From Pelomicrobium sp036803785 (GTDB taxonomy: Bacteria; Pseudomonadota; Gammaproteobacteria; Burkholderiales; UBA6910): a stretch of DNA of 64,000 nt. Numbering within the stretch: position 1 is the first letter of the stretch; the number at the start of each line of letters is the position of its first letter. Under the pieces are notes generated by a model that had not been told where the DNA came from, did no database searches, and was given only the letters and a program-made list of their open reading frames with translations. The translations under genes were made by a program, and so were the position numbers. Shown piece by piece: positions 6,935 to 16,120 of this stretch. The stretch covers positions 1 through 64,000 of the forward strand of contig NZ_DAIRTR010000001.1 in assembly GCF_036803785.1 (NCBI RefSeq). Direction: 5' to 3'.

Positions 6935-8638
6935 ATGAATGATCGAACCCTCTTCTCGACTGATTCTCGCGAAGGCGGCAACCATCGCCACCGGGTACGA
7001 CCGACGCCCAAGGGCCGCACCGTCGATCGGAAGGCGCTGGAAGAAGTGCGTGCTTTATTAGGAAAAGAGCCCCGGCGCCGGGATCTCCTCATCGAGCATC
7101 TGCACAAGATTCAGGACACCTATGGCCACCTCTCGGCCGCCCACCTGGCGGCCCTTGCCCGGGAGATGAACCTGGCCCTCACGGAGGTCTTCGAGGTGGC
7201 CACCTTCTATCATCACTTCGACGTGGTGAAAGAAGGCGACGCGGCCCCGCCCGCCGTGACGGTGAGGGTATGCGAATCCCTTTCCTGCGAGCTGGCCGGG
7301 GCCCATCAGCTGATGGTGGCGCTCAAAGAGCGAGTGGGGTCCGACGTGCGGGTGATCCCCGCTCCCTGTGTTGGCCGTTGCGCCGGCGCCCCGGTGGCGG
7401 TCGTGGGTCAGAAACCGATCGAGCGAGCGCAAGTCGCGCGGGTGCTCGAGGCAATCGAGCGGCGGGAGCTCAAGGATTCGCCCCCCCAGGGCATCACCTA
7501 CGGGGAATACCGAGCCCAGGGGGGCTATCGGCTCCTGGCCGAGTGCCTGGCGGGGAAACACGATCCGGAGAAGTTCCTCAAGACCATGGAAGACTCGGGC
7601 TTGAGGGGGCTCGGCGGTGCCGGTTTCCCGGCCGGGCGCAAGTGGCGCATCGTGCGCTCAGAGCCCGCGCCGCGGCTGATGGCGGTCAACATCGACGAAG
7701 GCGAGCCGGGGACCTTCAAGGACCGCTACTATTTGGAGCGGGATCCCCACCGGTTCCTAGAGGGGGCGATTATCGCCGCCTGGGTGTGCGGCGTGTCCGA
7801 AATCTACATCTACCTGCGGGACGAGTACCACGGCTGCCGGGAAATGCTGGCGCGGGAGCTCAGGGCCCTTCAGGAAGATCCCCCTTGTGCTCTTCCCCCG
7901 ATCCACCTGCGCCGCGGCGCAGGCGCCTACATCTGCGGGGAAGAGTCGGCGATGATCGAATCCATCGAAGGCAAGCGGGGCATGCCCCGGCTGCGCCCGC
8001 CCTACGTGGCCCAAGTGGGTCTCTTCGGCCGTCCCACCCTGGAGCACAACTTTGAGACCCTGTACTGGGTTCGGGACATTCTGGAAAAGGGTGCCGAGTG
8101 GTACACCTCCCATGGCCGCCACGGACGCACGGGCCTGCGTTCCTTCTCGGTGAGCGGCCGGGTCAAGGAACCGGGGGTCAAGCTGGCACCCGCCGGGATC
8201 ACGGTGAAGGAGCTGATCGACGAATACTGTGGTGGCATGCAGGATGGCCACGAGTTCTATGCCTACTTGCCCGGCGGAGCCTCCGGCGGAATCCTGCCTG
8301 CTTCTCTGGGAGACATTCCCCTCGACTTTGGTACCCTGGAGCCCCACGGCTGCTTCATCGGTTCCATGGCGGTGATCGTGCTCTCGGACAAGGATCGGGC
8401 ACGGGACGCCGCCCGCAACCTGATGGCTTTTTTCCACGACGAGTCCTGTGGCCAGTGCACCCCCTGCCGTGTGGGCACTGCCAAGGCCCTCGCCCTCCTG
8501 GAGAAACCCAAGTGGGACGTGCCGCTGCTAGAGGAGCTGTCCCGGGCCATGATGGACGCCTCCATTTGCGGTTTGGGCCAAGCAGCGCCGAACCCGGTCA
8601 AGAGCGTGATCAAGTTCTTTCCCAAGGAAATCGAGTAA
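6935..8638 (+). CDS. NAD-dependent formate dehydrogenase, fused gamma-beta (NuoE-NuoF-like) subunit
   Basis: The 567-residue protein joins two parts usually made separately as FdsG and FdsB. Residues about 25-180 are a NuoE-like thioredoxin-fold domain with [2Fe-2S] ligands C113, C118, C145 and C149. Residues about 185-567 are NuoF-like, with the glycine-rich NADH/FMN site (LRGLGGAGFPAG), GEPGTFKDR, GAGAYICGEE and the [4Fe-4S] ligands C505, C508, C511 plus a later cysteine in SICGLG. It takes electrons from the alpha subunit and reduces NAD+. ATG 6935 is chosen over upstream in-frame codons because homology begins only after it. The catalytic subunit gene follows after 69 bases. Confidence 0.9.
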   Translation: MNDRTLFSTDSREGGNHRHRVRPTPKGRTVDRKALEEVRALLGKEPRRRDLLIEHLHKIQDTYGHLSAAHLAALAREMNLALTEVFEVATFYHHFDVVKEGDAAPPAVTVRVCESLSCELAGAHQLMVALKERVGSDVRVIPAPCVGRCAGAPVAVVGQKPIERAQVARVLEAIERRELKDSPPQGITYGEYRAQGGYRLLAECLAGKHDPEKFLKTMEDSGLRGLGGAGFPAGRKWRIVRSEPAPRLMAVNIDEGEPGTFKDRYYLERDPHRFLEGAIIAAWVCGVSEIYIYLRDEYHGCREMLARELRALQEDPPCALPPIHLRRGAGAYICGEESAMIESIEGKRGMPRLRPPYVAQVGLFGRPTLEHNFETLYWVRDILEKGAEWYTSHGRHGRTGLRSFSVSGRVKEPGVKLAPAGITVKELIDEYCGGMQDGHEFYAYLPGGASGGILPASLGDIPLDFGTLEPHGCFIGSMAVIVLSDKDRARDAARNLMAFFHDESCGQCTPCRVGTAKALALLEKPKWDVPLLEELSRAMMDASICGLGQAAPNPVKSVIKFFPKEIE

Positions 8639-8707
8639 CGAACCGACTCTGGCCGCACCGCTCCAACGAGTAGATGCGGTGCCAAGCCCTATCGAAGAGG
8701 TGAGCCC

Positions 8708-11518
8708 ATGAAGATGACCGAGCTGGAAGTCCGGCCCGAAGCGATCCGCTTCAAGCTGAACGGGAAGGAGGTCACCGGCTATAGCAACGAGACGATTTTG
8801 CAGACGGCCAAGCGCTACGGGATCGAGATTCCCCACCTGTGCTACAAAGAGGGCCTGCGGCCCGACGGCAACTGCCGTGCCTGCATGGTGGAGATCAAAG
8901 GGGAGCGGGTGCTGGCGCCTTCCTGCTGCCGGCGACCTGCGCCCGGCATGGAGGTCACGACCGACAGCGAGCGGGCCCGGCACTCCCAGAGGATGGTGCT
9001 GGAACTGCTACTCTCCGACATGCCGCAAGAGCAATACACCCTCGCCTCCGAGCTCGACCAATGGGCGCGCAAGCTTCAAGTGGGCAAGCCCCGCTTCGCT
9101 CCCCGTACCCGGGTGGCGCCGGACCTGTCCCATCCGGCGATGGCGGTGCGGCTCGATGCCTGCATTCAGTGCACTCGCTGCCTGCGTGCCTGCCGCGAGG
9201 AGCAAGTGAACGATGTGATCGGCTACGCGTTCCGTGGCGATCGCTCCAAGATCGTGTTCGACTTCGATGATCCGATGGGTGCGAGCACCTGTGTTGCCTG
9301 CGGCGAATGCGTTCAAGCGTGCCCCACGGGGGCGCTGATGCCGGCCCGGGACGTGGGGCTGCAGCAGGCAGACAAGACCGTGGATTCGGTCTGCCCCTAT
9401 TGCGGCGTGGGTTGCCTCCTTACCTACCACGTGAAGGACAACCGGATCTTGTACGTGACCGGACGGGAGGGCCCCGCAAACCATGGGCGCCTATGCGTGA
9501 AAGGGCGCTACGGCTTCGACTACGTGCATCACCGGCAGCGCCTGACCAAGCCTCTCATCCGCAAGTCCGGCGTGCCCAAGTCCGCGGACTTCGTGGTGGA
9601 TCCGGAAAACTGGCGAGATGTATTCCGCGAAGCGACCTGGGAGGAGGCGTTGGATCTCGCCGCTGGTAGGTTGCGGGAGATCCGCGACACCCACGGCAAG
9701 CATGCCTTGGCCGGGTTCGGTTCGGCCAAGGGCTCCAACGAAGAAGCCTACTTGTTCCAGAAACTGGTGCGCACGGGCTTCGGCAGCAATAACGTGGACC
9801 ATTGCACCCGCCTGTGCCATGCCTCTAGCGTGGCGGCACTCCTGGAGGGCATCGGCAGCGGGGCCGTTTCCAACCAGGTGAGCGACGTGCTGAAAGCCGA
9901 GGTGGTCCTGGTGATCGGCGCCAACCCGACGGTAAACCATCCGGTGGCGGCCACTTGGATCAAGAATGCGGCCAAGCAAGGGGTGAAGCTCATCGTTGCC
10001 GACCCGCGCCGCACCGAGCTGGCCCGCTATGCCACCTACTTTCTTCAGTTCAAGCCCGACACCGATGTGGCCCTCTTGAACGCCATGATGTACACCATCG
10101 TCGAAGAGGGGCTGGTGAACGAGGAGTTCATTCGCAGCCGCACGGAAGGTTTCGAGGCCTTGAAGAAGAACGTCAAGGGCTATAGTCCGGAGAAGATGGC
10201 GCCGATCTGCGGCATTCCGGCCGAGACGATCCGGGAAGTGGCGCGCCTGTACGCCAAGTCCAAGGGCTCCATGATTCTGTGGGGCATGGGCATCTCCCAA
10301 CACGTGCATGGCACCGACAATGCCCGCTGTCTGATCGCCCTCGCCCTGATGACCGGGCAGGTCGGGCGCCCGGGCACGGGGCTGCACCCCCTGCGCGGGC
10401 AGAATAACGTGCAGGGCGCCTCTGATTCGGGCCTGATTCCCATGGTGTTCCCGGATTACCAGCGGGTGGACGACGCGGAGGCCCGGGCGCGCTTCGAGCA
10501 GCTCTGGGGAACCCGTCTCGATCCTAAGCCTGGGTTGACCGTGGTGGAGATCATGAACGCGATCCTCGCGGGAGAGATCCGCGGCATGTACATCATGGGG
10601 GAAAATCCGGCCATGTCCGACCCGGACCTCCAGCATGCCAGGGAGGCTTTGGCCAAGCTGGATTGGCTGGTGGTGCAGGACATCTTCCTGACCGAAACGG
10701 CCTATCTCGCCGACGTGGTGCTGCCTGCCTCCGCCTGGCCTGAAAAAACCGGCACCGTAACCAACACCGACCGCATGGTGCAGCTCGGCCGACGTGCCCT
10801 GGATCTGCCGGGAGAGGCCCGCCAGGACCTGTGGATCATCCAGCAGATGGCCAGGCGGCTGGGGCTCGATTGGCGCTATGAAGGTCCGGAAAGCGGCGTG
10901 CGGGCGGTATTCGAGGAGATGCGCCGGGCGATGCCGTCCATTGCCGGCATCACCTGGGAGCGGCTCGAGCGGGAAAGCTCGGTCACTTACCCGTGCGAGA
11001 AGGAGGGCGATCCGGGGCAGCCGGTGGTCTTTATCGACCGCTTCCCCACCAAGACTGGCCGGGGCCGCTTCGTGCCGGCGGACATCATTCCCGCAGCGGA
11101 ACGCCCAGACCAGGAATACCCTTGGGTGCTGATTACCGGGCGGCAGCTCGAGCACTGGCACACCGGTGCCATGACCCGGCGGGCGGGAGTGCTAGATGCC
11201 ATCGAGCCGGAGCCGGTCGCTTCCTTCCACCCCTTAGATCTGGACGTCCTCGGGGTAAAGCCCGGGGATCTGATCACGGTGGAAACGCGCCGGGGCAGGA
11301 TTTCCCTCTTTGCCCGGGCAGAGGAAGCGACGCCCCGGGGAGCGGTGTTCATCCCGTTCTGCTTCTACGAGGCGGCGGCAAATCTGCTCACCAATCCCGC
11401 CCTGGATCCGTACGGGAAGATTCCTGAGTTCAAGTATTGCGCGGCCAAAGTGCGGCCTGGCGGCGAGGCTCCTCACCACTTGAGCTACGGCGGCGGGCGC
11501 TCGCTGGCGATGGCGTGA
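8708..11518 (+). CDS. fdsA: formate dehydrogenase catalytic alpha subunit (Mo/W-bisMGD, FdsA type)
   Basis: The 936-residue protein oxidises formate to CO2 in the cytoplasm. The N terminus (1-215) resembles NuoG, with a plant-type [2Fe-2S] site (CYKEGLRPDGNCRAC), a His/Cys cluster region and two ferredoxin-like four-cysteine motifs (CIQCTRCLRAC, CVACGECVQACP). The catalytic part starts with another [4Fe-4S] motif (CPYCGVGC) and has the diagnostic Cys-His pair in RLCHASS (C370, H371), the Mo ligand and proton-relay residue of true formate dehydrogenases. With the upstream fused subunit it forms a soluble NAD-reducing enzyme. The chaperone gene fdsC/fdhD is not in the window. Confidence 0.94.
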   Translation: MKMTELEVRPEAIRFKLNGKEVTGYSNETILQTAKRYGIEIPHLCYKEGLRPDGNCRACMVEIKGERVLAPSCCRRPAPGMEVTTDSERARHSQRMVLELLLSDMPQEQYTLASELDQWARKLQVGKPRFAPRTRVAPDLSHPAMAVRLDACIQCTRCLRACREEQVNDVIGYAFRGDRSKIVFDFDDPMGASTCVACGECVQACPTGALMPARDVGLQQADKTVDSVCPYCGVGCLLTYHVKDNRILYVTGREGPANHGRLCVKGRYGFDYVHHRQRLTKPLIRKSGVPKSADFVVDPENWRDVFREATWEEALDLAAGRLREIRDTHGKHALAGFGSAKGSNEEAYLFQKLVRTGFGSNNVDHCTRLCHASSVAALLEGIGSGAVSNQVSDVLKAEVVLVIGANPTVNHPVAATWIKNAAKQGVKLIVADPRRTELARYATYFLQFKPDTDVALLNAMMYTIVEEGLVNEEFIRSRTEGFEALKKNVKGYSPEKMAPICGIPAETIREVARLYAKSKGSMILWGMGISQHVHGTDNARCLIALALMTGQVGRPGTGLHPLRGQNNVQGASDSGLIPMVFPDYQRVDDAEARARFEQLWGTRLDPKPGLTVVEIMNAILAGEIRGMYIMGENPAMSDPDLQHAREALAKLDWLVVQDIFLTETAYLADVVLPASAWPEKTGTVTNTDRMVQLGRRALDLPGEARQDLWIIQQMARRLGLDWRYEGPESGVRAVFEEMRRAMPSIAGITWERLERESSVTYPCEKEGDPGQPVVFIDRFPTKTGRGRFVPADIIPAAERPDQEYPWVLITGRQLEHWHTGAMTRRAGVLDAIEPEPVASFHPLDLDVLGVKPGDLITVETRRGRISLFARAEEATPRGAVFIPFCFYEAAANLLTNPALDPYGKIPEFKYCAAKVRPGGEAPHHLSYGGGRSLAMA

Positions 11519-11540
11519 CATGGGTCGAGCTTACGCTGAT

Positions 11541-11566
11541 GGTCAGCAGGCGCTTGACCGCTGACC
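11541..11566 (+). terminator. weak hairpin after fdsA
   Basis: GGTCAGC and GCTGACC form a seven-pair stem around 12 bases, 20 bases after the fdsA stop. The following CCCCTTGT is poor in T, so termination is uncertain. Confidence 0.25.
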
Positions 11567-11640
11567 CCTTGTCTGTTCCGCGAGGGAAGACACGGGCCAA
11601 GGCCGCTTCTGTCTTCGGTGGGGGAGAAGGGGTTTCACTC

Positions 11641-11654
11641 TTGACTCTGGTCAA
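11641..11654. promoter_or_regulatory. Fnr-type dyad upstream of fhs (TTGAC-N4-GTCAA)
   Basis: TTGACTCTGGTCAA has two perfect five-base arms and is centred about 130 bases before fhs. It has the same arms as 14738-14751 and 19958-19971. Confidence 0.6.
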
Positions 11655-11778
11655 TGCCAGGACTCGGCCGACTGACTAAATTCCCGGCCATTCTCGTGGG
11701 CCCGCCGGTTGGCCGAGCGAATCGTCGATCAAGCGGGGTGCGGGCCCGCAACCAGCTTGAGGAAAAGGGGAAAAGAAC

Positions 11779-13452
11779 ATGCTCAGCGACATCGAAATCG
11801 CGCAACGCGCCAAGATGAAGCGCATCAGAGAGGTAGCGGAGGGGCTGGGGATTCCCGAGGACGCTCTGGAGCCCTATGGGCATTACAAGGCGAAGGTGTC
11901 GCTCGAGTGGGTAGACAGCCTCAAATCGCGCCGCGACGGCAAGCTCATCCTGGTGACTGCGATCAGTCCCACTCCTGCGGGGGAGGGCAAGACCACCACC
12001 ACGGTGGGGCTGGGCGATGCCCTGAACCGCATCGGCAAGAAAGCGATCATCTGCCTGAGGGAGCCTTCTTTAGGGCCGGTGTTTGGCGTGAAAGGGGGAG
12101 CGGCGGGGGGCGGCTATGCCCAGGTGGTGCCCATGGAGGACATCAACCTGCACTTTACCGGTGACTTCAACGCCATTGCCCTGGCGAACAATCTGCTGGC
12201 GGCGATGGTGGACAACCACGTTCACCACGGCAACGAGCTGGGCATCGACGTGCGGCGCATTACCTGGAAGCGGGTGATGGACATGAACGACCGGGCGCTG
12301 CGCGACATCGTGGTCTCCCTGGGAGGGCCGGGCAATGGCTACCCACGGGAAGACGGCTTCGACATCGTGGTTGCCTCCGAGGTCATGGCCATTTTCTGCC
12401 TGGCCACCAGTCTCAAGGACCTGAAGGAGCGGCTGGGCAACATCGTGGTGGGTTATACGCGGGAGCAGAAACCGGTGCGGGCGCGCGACCTCAAGGCCCA
12501 TGGCGCCATGACCGTGCTGCTCAAGGACGCCTTGAAGCCCAACTTGGTGCAGACCCTGGAGAACAACCCGGCCTTCATCCACGGAGGGCCCTTTGCCAAC
12601 ATCGCCCACGGCTGCAACTCCGTCATTGCCACGCAAACGGCGCTAAAGCTTGCCGACTACGTGGTTACCGAAGCCGGTTTCGGCGCCGATCTGGGTGCGG
12701 AGAAGTTCATCGACATCAAGTGCCGCAAAAGTGGCCTGCGGCCCGATGCGGTGGTGATTGTGGCCACCATCCGGGCGCTCAAATACCATGGCGGGGCGGA
12801 CCTGAAGAGCCTCAACCAGGAGAACTTGGCGGCGCTCGAGAAGGGCATTGCCAACCTGGAGCGGCACGTAAACAACGTGCGCAACCACTACGGGCTGCCG
12901 TGTGTAGTGTCGATCAACCACTTCAGCCACGACACCCCGGCCGAGATTGAGTTGCTCAGGAAAAAGATGGCCCATCACGAGGCCCCGGTCGTGGTGGCGC
13001 GTCACTGGGCGGAAGGGGGCAAGGGGGCGGAAGAGGTAGCGCGTACCGTAGTGGAGCTGATTGAGACCACACCTGCCAACTTCAAGTTCGTCTATCCTGA
13101 CACGGCCACCCTGTGGGAGAAGATCCAGACGGTGGCGCGCAACATCTATGGGGCGGCCGACGTCACGGCCGACTCCAAGGTGCGGGCCCAGATCAAGAAG
13201 CTGCAGGAAGATGGCTACGGCCATTACCCGATCTGCGTGGCCAAGACCCAGTACTCCTTTTCCACCGATCCCCAGTTGCGTGGCGCCCCCTCTGGGCACG
13301 TGATCAACGTCCGGGAAGTGCGCCTTGCGGCCGGGGCGGAGTTCATCGTCATGATCTGCGGCGATATCATGACCATGCCGGGGCTACCCAAGGTACCCTC
13401 GGCCGAAAAGATCGACTTGGACGAAAACGGCAAAGTGGTGGGATTGTTCTGA
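11779..13452 (+). CDS. fhs: formate--tetrahydrofolate ligase
   Basis: The 557-residue enzyme uses ATP to join formate and tetrahydrofolate into 10-formyl-THF, feeding formate into C1 assimilation, purine synthesis and fMet. The nucleotide loop TPAGEGKTT sits at about residues 65-73, and the LREPSLGPVFG and GGPFANIAHG regions typical of the family are present. The length matches bacterial FTHFS (about 556). GGGGAAAAG precedes the ATG. It has its own upstream Fnr-type dyad and sits between formate dehydrogenase and the oxalate-type genes, so it is the assimilatory branch for formate. Confidence 0.97.
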   Translation: MLSDIEIAQRAKMKRIREVAEGLGIPEDALEPYGHYKAKVSLEWVDSLKSRRDGKLILVTAISPTPAGEGKTTTTVGLGDALNRIGKKAIICLREPSLGPVFGVKGGAAGGGYAQVVPMEDINLHFTGDFNAIALANNLLAAMVDNHVHHGNELGIDVRRITWKRVMDMNDRALRDIVVSLGGPGNGYPREDGFDIVVASEVMAIFCLATSLKDLKERLGNIVVGYTREQKPVRARDLKAHGAMTVLLKDALKPNLVQTLENNPAFIHGGPFANIAHGCNSVIATQTALKLADYVVTEAGFGADLGAEKFIDIKCRKSGLRPDAVVIVATIRALKYHGGADLKSLNQENLAALEKGIANLERHVNNVRNHYGLPCVVSINHFSHDTPAEIELLRKKMAHHEAPVVVARHWAEGGKGAEEVARTVVELIETTPANFKFVYPDTATLWEKIQTVARNIYGAADVTADSKVRAQIKKLQEDGYGHYPICVAKTQYSFSTDPQLRGAPSGHVINVREVRLAAGAEFIVMICGDIMTMPGLPKVPSAEKIDLDENGKVVGLF

Positions 13453-13529
13453 TCGGCTTCGTGTTAGCCGCGGGAGGGACAAGACGCTAAGAACGCCGCG
13501 GGGACCAGCCGTCTTACGGAGGAGGATCA

Positions 13530-14258
13530 ATGGAGTTCGGAAGCCCGGAATTCTGGATCGCCGTCCTGCAGATCATCGCCATCGATATCTTGCTGGGCGG
13601 CGACAACGCGGTAGTCATTGCCCTGGCGTGCCGGAAGCTGCCGCCCCGCCAGCGCAAGCTCGGCATTTTCTGGGGGGTTTTCGGCGCCATTGCCTTACGC
13701 GTCATTCTGATTTTCTTCGCCCTCACGCTCCTCAAGATCCCGTTCCTCAAGCTGGTGGGTGCCGCTCTGCTGCTGTGGATCGGCATCAAGCTCGTGCTTC
13801 CCGAGCGGGAAGAAGGTGCTCACGAAATCGATGCCAGTACCAACTTGATGGGCGCCATCAAGACCATCATCGTGGCTGACGCGGTCATGAGCTTGGACAA
13901 CGTGATCGCGATCGCTGCTGCTTCCAAGGACAGCATCGCTTTGGTGGTCTTCGGCCTGGTGGTGAGCATCCCCATCATCGTTTTCGGCAGCCAACTGGTG
14001 TTGAAGCTCATGGACCGCTTCCCTATCGTTATTCTAGGCGGAGGTGCGCTTCTGGGCTGGATCGCGGGCGATATGGCGGTCTCGGACGTAGCGATCAAGG
14101 AGTGGGTCGAACAAAACATGGCGGGATACCAGTGGGCGGTCGCGGTGGCGGGAGCAGTCCTCGTGATCCTGGTGGGTAAGCTCCTCGCCATGAGGGCGGC
14201 GGCGGAACCTGTCGTGGATCTCGCCAGCCGGCCTGCCGATCCCCCAGAGACGAGATGA
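13530..14258 (+). CDS. TerC/YjbE-family integral membrane protein
   Basis: The 242-residue protein has about seven hydrophobic segments and the two acidic, metal-binding-like signatures of TerC proteins: DILLGGDNAVVIALAC near residue 20 and ADAVMSLDNVIAIAAAS near residue 115. TerC relatives are linked to tellurite resistance and to metal (Mn2+, Ca2+) export or metalation of secreted enzymes. What it does here is not known. Its stop overlaps an in-frame ATG of the following usp gene, so the two are coupled. Confidence 0.88.
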   Translation: MEFGSPEFWIAVLQIIAIDILLGGDNAVVIALACRKLPPRQRKLGIFWGVFGAIALRVILIFFALTLLKIPFLKLVGAALLLWIGIKLVLPEREEGAHEIDASTNLMGAIKTIIVADAVMSLDNVIAIAAASKDSIALVVFGLVVSIPIIVFGSQLVLKLMDRFPIVILGGGALLGWIAGDMAVSDVAIKEWVEQNMAGYQWAVAVAGAVLVILVGKLLAMRAAAEPVVDLASRPADPPETR

Positions 14259-14272
14259 ACGGGAGCACGCAC

Positions 14273-14701
14273 ATGCCCAAACTGCTAGTGCCGGTGGATG
14301 GCTCGGAGAATTCCCTCCGAGCGGTGGATTTCGTGATCAAGAAGGCGGGTTGGTACCGGGAGCCTGTGGAGATTCATCTGCTCAACGTGCAACCGCCCAT
14401 CGTGTCTGGCAATGTGACCATGTTCATCAGCCAGGACCAGCTCAACGACTACTATCAAGAGGAAGGCCTCAAGGCCCTGGCGTCGGCGCGGGCAAAGCTC
14501 GACGCAGCTCGGGTGCCCTACAAGCACCATATCCTCGTGGGGGATCCCGCCGAGATGATCACCCGCTTCGCGCGGGAGCGGGGTTGTGACCAGATCCTGA
14601 TGGGTACTCGGGGCCTAGGCGCTATTGGCAGTCTCTTGCTGGGATCGGTGGCCACCAAGGTGATCCACTTGGCGGACGTGCCGGTGTTGCTGGTGAAATG
14701 A
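14273..14701 (+). CDS. universal stress protein (UspA family)
   Basis: The 142-residue single Usp domain begins MPKLLVPVDGSENS and ends with the nucleotide-binding pattern G-2x-G-9x-G(S/T), seen as MGTRGLGAIGSLLLGSVA followed by VPVLLVK. Such proteins bind ATP and respond to stress. ATG 14273 is preferred because GGGAGC lies just ahead; an upstream ATG at 14255 overlaps the terC-like stop and would add six residues. Confidence 0.9.
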   Translation: MPKLLVPVDGSENSLRAVDFVIKKAGWYREPVEIHLLNVQPPIVSGNVTMFISQDQLNDYYQEEGLKALASARAKLDAARVPYKHHILVGDPAEMITRFARERGCDQILMGTRGLGAIGSLLLGSVATKVIHLADVPVLLVK

Positions 14702-14737
14702 GGTCTGGGTTTATTGCGCCGCAGCAAGAAAAAGTCC

Positions 14738-14751
14738 TTGACTGCGGTCAA
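14738..14751. promoter_or_regulatory. Fnr-type dyad upstream of tctC (TTGAC-N4-GTCAA)
   Basis: TTGACTGCGGTCAA has perfect five-base arms and is centred about 160 bases before the tctC start, just after usp. It differs from the 19958-19971 site at one spacer position. Confidence 0.6.
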
Positions 14752-14903
14752 GAAGAGGGGCGGCACCCGGTTGCAACCAGCGGGGGGCTCCTCTACTCTA
14801 CGCAGGCTGTGCCTGAGCGGGCATAGATAAGCGCCCGATGCCGTCGGCCGAGGTGGCGGGTCGGGGTCGGACCTTTCCAGTGGGATCTACGAGGAGGAAA
14901 CGC

Positions 14904-15929
14904 ATGAAACCAACAATGTCAAGGGTAGGGTGGGCCGCGAAGGTGGGAGTGATCGGTGGTCTTTTCGGTTTCCTGGCGGCCTCCCCTCTCGTGGCGACGG
15001 CGGCTTGGGAGCCCACCAAGCCGGTGGAATTCATCATCCCGGCCGGCACCGGCGGAGGCGCGGACCAGATGGCGCGCTTCATTCAAGGGATCGTGGCCAA
15101 GCACAAGCTGATGAAGCAGCCCATGGTGGTCATTAACAAGGCGGGCGGCGCGGGGGCCGAGGGATTCCTGGACGTGAAGGGCGACAAGGGCAACCCCCAC
15201 AAGATCATCATCACCCTATCCAACCTGTTCACCACGCCCCTAGCGACCGGGGTACCGTTCAATTGGAAAGACCTCACCCCCGTGGCCATGCTAGCGCTCG
15301 ATGAGTTCGTGCTGTGGGTCAATGCAGAGACCCCGTACAAGACGGCCATGGAATACATTGAGGACTGCAAGAAAAGAGGGCCGGGCCAGTGCAAGATGGG
15401 GGGTACCGGCTCCAAGCAGGAAGATCAGATCATCACGGTGGGTATCGAGCAGGCAACTGGGGTGAAGTTCACCTACGTGCCTTTCAAGGGCGGTGGTGAC
15501 GTGGCCGTTCAGCTCGTGGGCAAGCACGTGGATTCTACGGTCAACAATCCCATCGAGGCCGTAGGCCACTGGCGCAGTGGCAAGCTGCGCCCGCTGTGCG
15601 TGTTCGACACCCAGCGCATGCCTTACAAAGACAAGGTGACCACGGACATGGCCTGGGCCGACATCCCCACCTGCAAGGAACAGGGGTTGAACATCGATTA
15701 CCTGATGTTGCGCGGCATCTTCATGCCGGCGGGGGTTACCCCGGAGCAGGTCAACTATTACGTGGAGCTGTTCAAGAAGGTGCGGGAGACGCCCGACTGG
15801 AAGGACTTCATGGAAAAAGGCGCCTTCAACCAGAGCTTCATGACCGGGGAAGAGTATCGCAAGTGGGTGGAGCAGGCCGAAGCCCGGCATAAGGAGCTGA
15901 TGCAGAAAGCGGGTTTCTTGGCGAAGTAA
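14904..15929 (+). CDS. tctC: tripartite tricarboxylate transporter substrate-binding protein (TctC family)
   Basis: The 341-residue periplasmic binding protein has a Sec signal peptide (about residues 1-33, cleavage near ATA-AW) followed by the KPVEFIIPAGTGGGADQMAR start typical of TctC/Bug proteins, which bind small carboxylates. A strong GAGGAGG ribosome site precedes ATG 14904. It heads a tctC-tctB-tctA set, separated from tctB by a spacer with two strong hairpins. Context with formyl-CoA:oxalate transferase suggests oxalate or a related dicarboxylate as ligand; that is inference, since this family cannot be assigned a ligand by eye. Confidence 0.93.
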   Translation: MKPTMSRVGWAAKVGVIGGLFGFLAASPLVATAAWEPTKPVEFIIPAGTGGGADQMARFIQGIVAKHKLMKQPMVVINKAGGAGAEGFLDVKGDKGNPHKIIITLSNLFTTPLATGVPFNWKDLTPVAMLALDEFVLWVNAETPYKTAMEYIEDCKKRGPGQCKMGGTGSKQEDQIITVGIEQATGVKFTYVPFKGGGDVAVQLVGKHVDSTVNNPIEAVGHWRSGKLRPLCVFDTQRMPYKDKVTTDMAWADIPTCKEQGLNIDYLMLRGIFMPAGVTPEQVNYYVELFKKVRETPDWKDFMEKGAFNQSFMTGEEYRKWVEQAEARHKELMQKAGFLAK

Positions 15930-15972
15930 TCCACAAGTCCGGGGTTGCAGCATGACCCTCCTTTCTTGAATC

Positions 15973-16082
15973 GGCGGGCGTGGAGCGGGGCGAGGAACTC
16001 AGTCCTCTCCTCCACTCCTCCCCGCCGGTACTCCCACAATACGTCTAGGTGACGAGCGAAGAATCGACCGCCGGGGGCGGTC
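15973..16082 (+). promoter_or_regulatory. two stable hairpins in the tctC-tctB spacer
   Basis: A compound stem spans 15973-16026: GGCGGG/CCCGCC, TGGAG/CTCCA and GAGGA/TCCTC around loop ACTCAG. A second stem, GACCGCC-GGG-GGCGGTC, lies at 16066-16082. Neither has a T-run. Such structures behind a binding-protein gene commonly protect its mRNA or reduce read-through, giving more receptor than permease; that role is inferred. Confidence 0.5.
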
Positions 16083-16120
16083 ACGGGTGAGATTCATGCC
16101 TGAATTCTGGAGCACACACC

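Noticed and set aside
9491..11161. 556-codon open frame antisense to fdsA
   Set aside because: fdsA is complete with catalytic residues; the antisense frame has no recognisable motif.
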